Of a DNA stretch of 64,000 nucleotides, positions 59,031 to 64,000 are shown one piece after another (positions within the stretch are counted from its first letter, which is position 1; each line of letters begins with the position of its first letter). The notes beneath the pieces are model-generated. The model saw nothing but the letters and a program-made list of their open reading frames with translations, was not told where the DNA came from and made no database searches. Source of the stretch: Streptomyces sp. WMMB303 (GTDB lineage: Bacteria > Actinomycetota > Actinomycetes > Streptomycetales > Streptomycetaceae); the NCBI RefSeq assembly GCF_029351045.1, contig NZ_JARKIN010000001.1, positions 1 to 64,000 of the forward strand, given 5' to 3'. The translations under genes were made by a program, and so were the position numbers.

Positions 59031-60584
59031 ATGCCCGCACACGAGCGATACGACGCCGTCATCGTCGGCGGCGGCCACAATGGTCTGGTCGCCGCCGCCT
59101 ACCTGGCCCGGGCGGGCCGCAGCGTGCTGGTGCTGGAGCGGCTGGACACCACCGGTGGGGCCGCCGTCTCCTCGCGCCCCTTCGCCGGGTTGGAGGCCCG
59201 CCTGTCCCGCTACTCGTACCTGGTGAGCCTGCTCCCCCGGAAGATCGTCCGGGACCTGGGGCTGGAGCTGACGCTCCGGAAGCGGGCGGTCTCCTCGTAC
59301 ACCCCGGTCCGGCGGAAGGGCCGTTTCACCGGCCTGCTCGTGGACGACCGCGCCGACGCGACGAGGCAGTCGTTCGAACGGCTCACCGGAGGCACCACCG
59401 AGTACCGCGCGTGGGAGGACTTCTACGGTATGACCCGGCGCGTTGCCGAGCGCGTCTTCCCCACTCTGACCGAGCCGCTGCCGGCCCGGGAGGAGCTGCG
59501 CCGTCGGGTGGACGACGACACCGCCTGGCGCGCGCTGTTCGAGGAGCCGCTCGGTGCCGCCGTCGAGGCGTACTTCGGCGACGACCTGGTGCGGGGCGTC
59601 GTCCTCACCGACGCGCTCATCGGCACCTTCGCGGAAGCCCACGACCCGTCCTTGAAACAGAACCGGTGCTTCCTCTACCACGTGATCGGGAACTGTACCG
59701 GCGACTGGGACGTCCCCGTCGGCGGCATGGGGCGGGTCACGGACGCGCTGGCCGCGGCAGCCCGGTCGGCGGGCGCGGAGCTGGCCACCGGCCACCAGGT
59801 GACCGGCATCGAGACCGACGGCGGCCGGCAGGCCGAGGTCGCGTACCGGACAGCCGAGGGGTACGGCACCGTCGCAGCCGGTCACGTCCTGGTGGGCGCC
59901 GCACCCCGCGAGCTGGCCGCGCTGCTGGGCGAGGAGCCGCCGGCAGCTGCCGAAGGCGCCCAGCTCAAGGTCAACATGCTGCTCAAGCGGCTTCCGAAGC
60001 TCCGCGACCCCACCGTCGACCCGCGGCAGGCTTTCGCCGGGACGTTCCACAGCGCCGAGGGCTACGAGCAGTTGGCCACCGCGTATGCCGAAGCCGCCGG
60101 GGGCCGGCTGCCCTCCGCGCCGCCGTCCGAGATCTACTGCCACTCCCTCACGGACCCCACCATCCTGGGGCCGGAGCTGGCCGAACGCGGCTACCACACC
60201 CTCACGCTCTTCGGGCTGCACACCCCGGCCCGCCTCTTCGCCTCCGACAACGACGCGGTACGCGAGCGGCTGCTGGCCTCGACTCTGGCCCAGCTCGACG
60301 GCCACCTGGCCGAGCCGCTCGCCGACTGCCTGGCCGAGGACGCCGACGGCCGGCCCTGCATCGAGGCGAAGACACCGCTCGACCTGGAACGCGACCTGGG
60401 GCTCCCCGGCGGCAACATCTTCCACCGGGACCTCGCCTTCCCGCACGCGCAGGAGGGCACCGGCCGCTGGGGAGTGGAGACCGGGCACGCAAATGTCCTG
60501 CTCTGCGGTGCGGGCGCCGTGCGCGGCGGCGGTGTCAGCGGCATTCCGGGCCATAACGCCGCCATGGCCGTACTGGGGTACTGA
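59031..60584 (+). CDS. phytoene desaturase-like FAD/NAD(P)-dependent oxidoreductase, 517 aa
   Basis: N-terminal FAD site YDAVIVGGGHNGLVAAAYLA and RSVLVLERLDTTGGAAVSSR; late motif GAGAVRGGGVSGIPGHNAA at the end, as in carotenoid-desaturase-like amine oxidoreductases (PYROXD2-type). In between a large substrate region (GGMGRVTDALAAAARSAGAE, YEQLATAYAEAAGGRLPS). ATG 59031 preceded by GGAAGA. The substrate is unknown: no carotenoid genes are nearby. Confidence 0.88.
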   Translation: MPAHERYDAVIVGGGHNGLVAAAYLARAGRSVLVLERLDTTGGAAVSSRPFAGLEARLSRYSYLVSLLPRKIVRDLGLELTLRKRAVSSYTPVRRKGRFTGLLVDDRADATRQSFERLTGGTTEYRAWEDFYGMTRRVAERVFPTLTEPLPAREELRRRVDDDTAWRALFEEPLGAAVEAYFGDDLVRGVVLTDALIGTFAEAHDPSLKQNRCFLYHVIGNCTGDWDVPVGGMGRVTDALAAAARSAGAELATGHQVTGIETDGGRQAEVAYRTAEGYGTVAAGHVLVGAAPRELAALLGEEPPAAAEGAQLKVNMLLKRLPKLRDPTVDPRQAFAGTFHSAEGYEQLATAYAEAAGGRLPSAPPSEIYCHSLTDPTILGPELAERGYHTLTLFGLHTPARLFASDNDAVRERLLASTLAQLDGHLAEPLADCLAEDADGRPCIEAKTPLDLERDLGLPGGNIFHRDLAFPHAQEGTGRWGVETGHANVLLCGAGAVRGGGVSGIPGHNAAMAVLGY

Positions 60585-60698
60585 CCGGCGGGATCCGCGC
60601 CCGGCGGACCGGCGTGTGCTTCGGCTCCGCGTCACGCCGGGCGGTGTACCGGCAGTGGCCCCGCGCCCTGAAGGCCGCGGGGCCCTGCCGGCTCACCG

Positions 60699-61256
60699 TC
60701 ACTGGCCGACTCTGCCGTCGACGCGCTCACGCAGGAGGTCGGCGTGTCCGCAGTGCCGCGCGTACTCCTCGATCCGGTGCACGAGCAGCTCGCGGATCGC
60801 GACACCGTCCTCGCCCACCCGCTCACCCAGGTCCGGGTGGGCGGCCAGCGCCGCGTCCGTCCCGGCCTGCTCGCGCTCCAGGTCGCGGTACGCGGCGTCG
60901 ACGACGGCCTGCTCGGGCACGGCACCGTCGAAGTCGGCGTCCCCTTTGCCGTACAGCTTCGGCAGCGGGTCGCCGTGGCCGAGCCAGTTGCGCCAGTCGC
61001 GTTCCACCTCGGCGAGGTGCCGCACCAGCCCGAGGAGCGACATCGTGGACGGCGGCACCGACCGGCGGGCCAGCTGCTCCGCGTCCAGTCCCTCGCACTT
61101 CATCAGCAGGGTCATGCGGTAACCCGTCAGACAGTCCCGCAGCGCCCCGAGTTCCCCGTCGGGAGCCGGTCCGTCATCGCGTGGATCGTCCTCGGGGTCG
61201 ACCCACATGTCCGGATAGACAGTCGCCTTGCTCCAGCGTGCGCCTGTGTCACTCAT
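60699..61256 (-). CDS. DinB/DUF664-family protein, 185 aa
   Basis: LRDCLTGYRMTLLMKCEGLD, PPSTMSLLGLVRHLAEVERD and a final LLVHRIEEYARHCGHADLLR give the DUF664 metal-site histidines. About 15% longer than the paralogue at 25055 and lacking some acidic loops. Probably a thiol S-transferase-like protein. ATG 61256. Confidence 0.9.
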   Translation of the reverse strand: MSDTGARWSKATVYPDMWVDPEDDPRDDGPAPDGELGALRDCLTGYRMTLLMKCEGLDAEQLARRSVPPSTMSLLGLVRHLAEVERDWRNWLGHGDPLPKLYGKGDADFDGAVPEQAVVDAAYRDLEREQAGTDAALAAHPDLGERVGEDGVAIRELLVHRIEEYARHCGHADLLRERVDGRVGQ

Positions 61257-61371
61257 GCGGGACATGGTCGTGTGTGCGGTCCGAACCCGCCACCGGGTTT
61301 CCGCCGCTGGAGGACGCCAGAACGGCAGTCGCTCCCACGACGCCCCCTCCCGGGCGCGCGCGGGCTCCGGA

Positions 61372-61875
61372 TCAGTAGGCGATGCGGTCGGCCTTGCCGA
61401 TCCAGGCGTCGAACGGCTGGGTGCGGTGGGGCAGATCGAGGTGCTCCACGGCCATCGGCCACGACTCCTGCGGCCGCTTCTCGAACAGGTCGTAGAACTT
61501 GCGGTCGTCGAAGCCCGCCACGGCGGCGTCGTGGCGGTCGGCGGAGAAGATGAGCCGGTCGACGCGCGCCCACAGTGCGGAGGAGAGGCACATCGGGCAG
61601 GGCTCGCAGGACGTGACCAGGGTGCAGCCGTCCAGGCTGAAGGTGTCGAGTTCCTTGCAGGCGGCACGGATGGCGCTGACCTCCGCGTGCGCGGTGGGGT
61701 CGAGGCTGGAGGTGACCTGGTTGTTGCCGAGGGCCACGATGTCACCGTCCTTGGCTATCAGGGCGCCGAAGGGGCCGCCGCCGTTGTGGACGCTGGTGGT
61801 GGCGAGCTGTACGGCCCGCTCCATCCAGGCGTGCTCGAGCTCGCGGTTGCCGGTCTCTGCGATGTGGGTGGTCAT
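61372..61875 (-). CDS. guanine deaminase-like nucleoside deaminase, 167 aa
   Basis: The cytidine-deaminase zinc set is complete: PTAHAEVSAIRAACKELD (His, Glu) and VTSCEPCPMCLSSALWARVD (two Cys). C-terminal FDAWIGKADRIAY and the length ~165 fit the GuaD/bacterial guanine deaminase branch, which makes xanthine from guanine. Its position downstream of xanthine dehydrogenase genes supports this. GAAGGAA 6-10 bases before ATG 61875. Confidence 0.87.
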   Translation of the reverse strand: MTTHIAETGNRELEHAWMERAVQLATTSVHNGGGPFGALIAKDGDIVALGNNQVTSSLDPTAHAEVSAIRAACKELDTFSLDGCTLVTSCEPCPMCLSSALWARVDRLIFSADRHDAAVAGFDDRKFYDLFEKRPQESWPMAVEHLDLPHRTQPFDAWIGKADRIAY

Positions 61876-62650
61876 GGGTGTTCCTTCGGGTGTGGGTGGG
61901 CGGGTGGGGTGCCCCGGGGTCGGGGGCGGACGGCCGGGAAGTGCGGCGGCCCGGGCGGTGCGGAGGCGGGACGTGGGGGCGCCGGCGGGGCCGGGCCGGT
62001 TCAGGACGACGTGCGGACGGCGGGAATTCCGCTCTGCCGCGTCCGGCTCGAAACCACGCGGGATACACGTACCGGCGCTGTTCCCGCGCCGCCTTTTCCC
62101 TCTTTCGCATGCCGGGAACAACGGGAAGGGGAATCGGAGAATCACGGAACGGATCGGGGTGTCGGCTCGCTTTCCGAGCACGCCGTCCTCGGGCCGTACC
62201 AGCCGGTCCTCTTCTCCGGAACGGCGAAAAGCAGCGGAGTCACGGTGGTGACCGAAAGCAATACCCATGCCGGAGAGCACACTGGCTTCTGCACGCCATA
62301 CAAGAAATCCCTCGCTCCGTCGCGTCTGCTGCAAGAATTAGACAGCCCGCCGGTCAAGATCGGCCAGGGAGCGAAGGACCAAACAATGGGCGGAGTCGGC
62401 CCGGTGATTCGTAGGGTCCTACAAGAGGCGGTCGCATGCTGTGACACCGCGGTTGCTTCCGGCAGCCGACGGTACGGGAGCCGCGCCCGCACCGTCACGC
62501 ACGGCCGGGACGGCTGCGCCGCGGCAGTCCGCGGGGTCGGGACGGGCCTCCCACGGGCGCGCGGGGCGGGCCGCCGCGAGGGCCCCGGCTCCGGCGGTTC
62601 GTACGAGCACGCGCCTCGGGCCGGGGCCGCCCTGTCGGGTCCGGGGAGGG
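61876..62650. other. 775 bases without a gene between xdhC and guanine deaminase
   Basis: No good frame. From about 62090 the sequence is lower in GC with runs such as GGGAAGGGGAATCGGAGAATCA and, at 62260-62420, A-rich stretches (ATACAAGAAATCCCTCGCTC). This may be a long 5' region or former gene. No hairpin resembling a known riboswitch was recognised by eye. Confidence 0.35.
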
Positions 62651-63469
62651 TCAGCTCTCCTGGGTCTCGAAGGTGCGCAGCACGTCGGCCGCGACGCTCA
62701 CGGCGATGGTCGCGGGAGTCTTGCCGGTGAGGTCGGCCAGCCCGATCGGGGTCTTGATCCGGTCGATGGCCGCATCGTCGTGGCCGCCTTCGGTGGCCAG
62801 GCGCTTGCGGAAGCGCGTCCACTTGGCCGCCGACCCGATCAGCCCGACGGGGCCCAGATGACTCGTGCGCAGCGCCGCGTCGCACAGCGCGGCGTCCTCG
62901 GCGTGATCATGAGTCATGATCAGGACATGGGTGCCGGGCGGCAGTTCCGCCAGCACCTCCTCCGGCAGCAGCGGCGTGTGGTGCACCCGCACCTGCGCCA
63001 CCGCGTCGGACAGCACGGCCAGCCGCTCCTCGGCGAGGATCTCGGCGCGGCTGTCGACCAGATGCAGGTCCAGGTCCTGACGCGCCAGGACACGGGCCAG
63101 TTCCAGCCCTACGTGCCCGACGCCGAAGATCGCCACGGCCCGAACCACAGGGAGTGGTTCGAGCAGCACCGAGACCGTGCCGCCGCAACACTGCACGCCG
63201 TGCTCGTTGGTCACCTTGTCGTTCAGTGCGAATTCCATCAGCTCCGGCTCCGACTCGGACGCGGCGATCAGCTCCCGGGCCCGGTCGATCGCGACGGCTT
63301 CCACGTTGCCGCCACCGATCGATCCCCACGTCCCGCTCCGCCCCACGACGAGCTTGGCGCCGGCGTCGCGCGGCGCATGGCCGCGCGCGGCCGCTACGGT
63401 CACCAGCACGCCGGCCTCCCGGCGTGCCCGCAACCGCGCGACCGCGGCGATCCACGTCATGTCAGGCAC
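62651..63469 (-). CDS. xdhC: XdhC/CoxI-family molybdenum-enzyme maturation protein, 272 aa
   Basis: The N-terminal domain reads ARREAGVLVTVAAARGHAPR and GSIGGGNVEAVAIDRARELI, the C-terminal Rossmann domain AVAIFGVGHVGLELARVLAR and LIGSAAKWTRFRKRLATEG. These are the standard XdhC blocks: the protein carries the sulfurated molybdopterin into xanthine dehydrogenase. GTG 63469 overlaps the end of the preceding gene by a few bases, so it is co-translated with it. Confidence 0.93.
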   Translation of the reverse strand: MPDMTWIAAVARLRARREAGVLVTVAAARGHAPRDAGAKLVVGRSGTWGSIGGGNVEAVAIDRARELIAASESEPELMEFALNDKVTNEHGVQCCGGTVSVLLEPLPVVRAVAIFGVGHVGLELARVLARQDLDLHLVDSRAEILAEERLAVLSDAVAQVRVHHTPLLPEEVLAELPPGTHVLIMTHDHAEDAALCDAALRTSHLGPVGLIGSAAKWTRFRKRLATEGGHDDAAIDRIKTPIGLADLTGKTPATIAVSVAADVLRTFETQES

Positions 63470-64000
63470 CGCTCAACGCTTCCGCGCCGGTCCGCGCCGG
63501 TTCGGCTGCTGCGGCGGGCAGCTCGCCGTGCAGGGTGGCAGTGCCCCGGCGGGCTTCCTCGATCGCCCAGTAGACCGCCTCCGGCGTCGCGGGGGAGGCC
63601 AGTTCGACGCTGACCCCGCTGGGCCCGAACGCGGCAGCGGCCTGCCGCAGGGCTTCCCGGACCGAGAACGCCAGCATCAGCGGAGGCTCCCCCACCGCCT
63701 TGGACCCGTAGACGGCGCCCTCCTCGGTGGCGTTCTCCAGCAGCCTGACGTTGAACTCCTCTGGCATCTCCGAGAAGCTCGGCAGCTTGTAGGTGCTCGC
63801 CGCCTGAGTCAGCAGCCGGCCGCGGTTCGGCCCGTCACTCGCGTCCCAGCGCAGGTCCTCGAGGGTCAGCCAGCCCGCGCCCTGCACGAATCCGCCCTCG
63901 ACCTGGCCGATGTCGATCAGCGGCGAGAGGCTGTCGCCGACATCGTGCACGATGTCCACCCGTCGTACGCGGTACGCGCCGGTGAAGCCGTCGACCTCCA
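63462..64000 (-). CDS. xanthine dehydrogenase molybdopterin-binding subunit, C-terminal part (cut by edge)
   Basis: The last ~180 residues are visible: VGDSLSPLIDIGQVEGGFVQ, GAGWLTLEDLRW, AASTYKLPSFSEMPEEFNV, and the strictly kept AVYGSKAVGEPPLMLAFSVR, in which the Glu after VG is the catalytic base of this enzyme class. It ends TGA 63462. It oxidises hypoxanthine and xanthine to urate. Together with xdhC and the guanine deaminase it forms a purine breakdown set. Confidence 0.93.
   Translation of the reverse strand, partial: EVDGFTGAYRVRRVDIVHDVGDSLSPLIDIGQVEGGFVQGAGWLTLEDLRWDASDGPNRGRLLTQAASTYKLPSFSEMPEEFNVRLLENATEEGAVYGSKAVGEPPLMLAFSVREALRQAAAAFGPSGVSVELASPATPEAVYWAIEEARRGTATLHGELPAAAAEPARTGAEALSGA

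Overview
The window looks like a piece of a Streptomyces (or close actinomycete) chromosome. The base composition is very GC-rich, third codon positions are almost all G/C, GTG starts are common, and most genes belong to families typical of that genus: MmyB-type, HxlR and TetR regulators, DUF5959, DUF6314, DUF2267, ABATE/CGNR, SpoIIE phosphatases and secreted lipoproteins. No rRNA, tRNA or CRISPR array was seen.

Positions 1-20 kb are a decayed accessory region. In order it holds an unknown gene cut by the window edge, an endonuclease/exonuclease/phosphatase tail, and a Mu/Tn7-type transposition module (DDE transposase between two AAA+ ATPases, both ATPases frameshifted). Next come a frameshifted IS5-family element with terminal inverted repeats and two relics of a MobF-like relaxase gene that share a ~509 bp near-identical direct repeat 5,020 bp apart. 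Fragments of an IS256-family transposase point in opposite directions. An ISL3-family element is shrunk to 478 bp but keeps both 33-bp inverted repeats and an almost perfect 8-bp target duplication. A secreted-protein pseudogene follows. A few intact genes sit among the relics: a DUF4267 membrane protein, a quinone-oxidoreductase-like enzyme with a divergent HxlR regulator, an ADP-ribosylglycohydrolase and a large lipoprotein.

Positions 20-64 kb are mostly intact. They form small regulator/target pairs, several with a clear palindrome in the shared intergenic region: 21.3, 31.5, 45.9, 49.35 and 50.6 kb, plus likely sites at 51.7 and 56.3 kb. Other groups are a secreted adenosine deaminase, a copper set at 34.1-38.1 kb (His/Met-rich peptide, CopA-type P1B ATPase, PCuAC-like lipoprotein or secreted chaperone, His/Met-rich membrane protein) followed by an ECF sigma factor, a SpoIIE phosphatase, and an orphan 504-residue protein with an A+T-rich leader. 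The right edge is purine catabolism on the minus strand: xanthine dehydrogenase large subunit (cut by the edge), XdhC and a guanine-deaminase-like enzyme.

The strongest unusual signals are the two-ATPase transposition module, the duplicated relaxase core, the ISL3 deletion derivative with its target duplication, and the sharp contrast between the many frameshifted genes left of ~26 kb and their near absence to the right. I did not find a convincing new complete multi-gene system; the best candidates for something undescribed are the two-ATPase module and the orphan gene at 42.5 kb.
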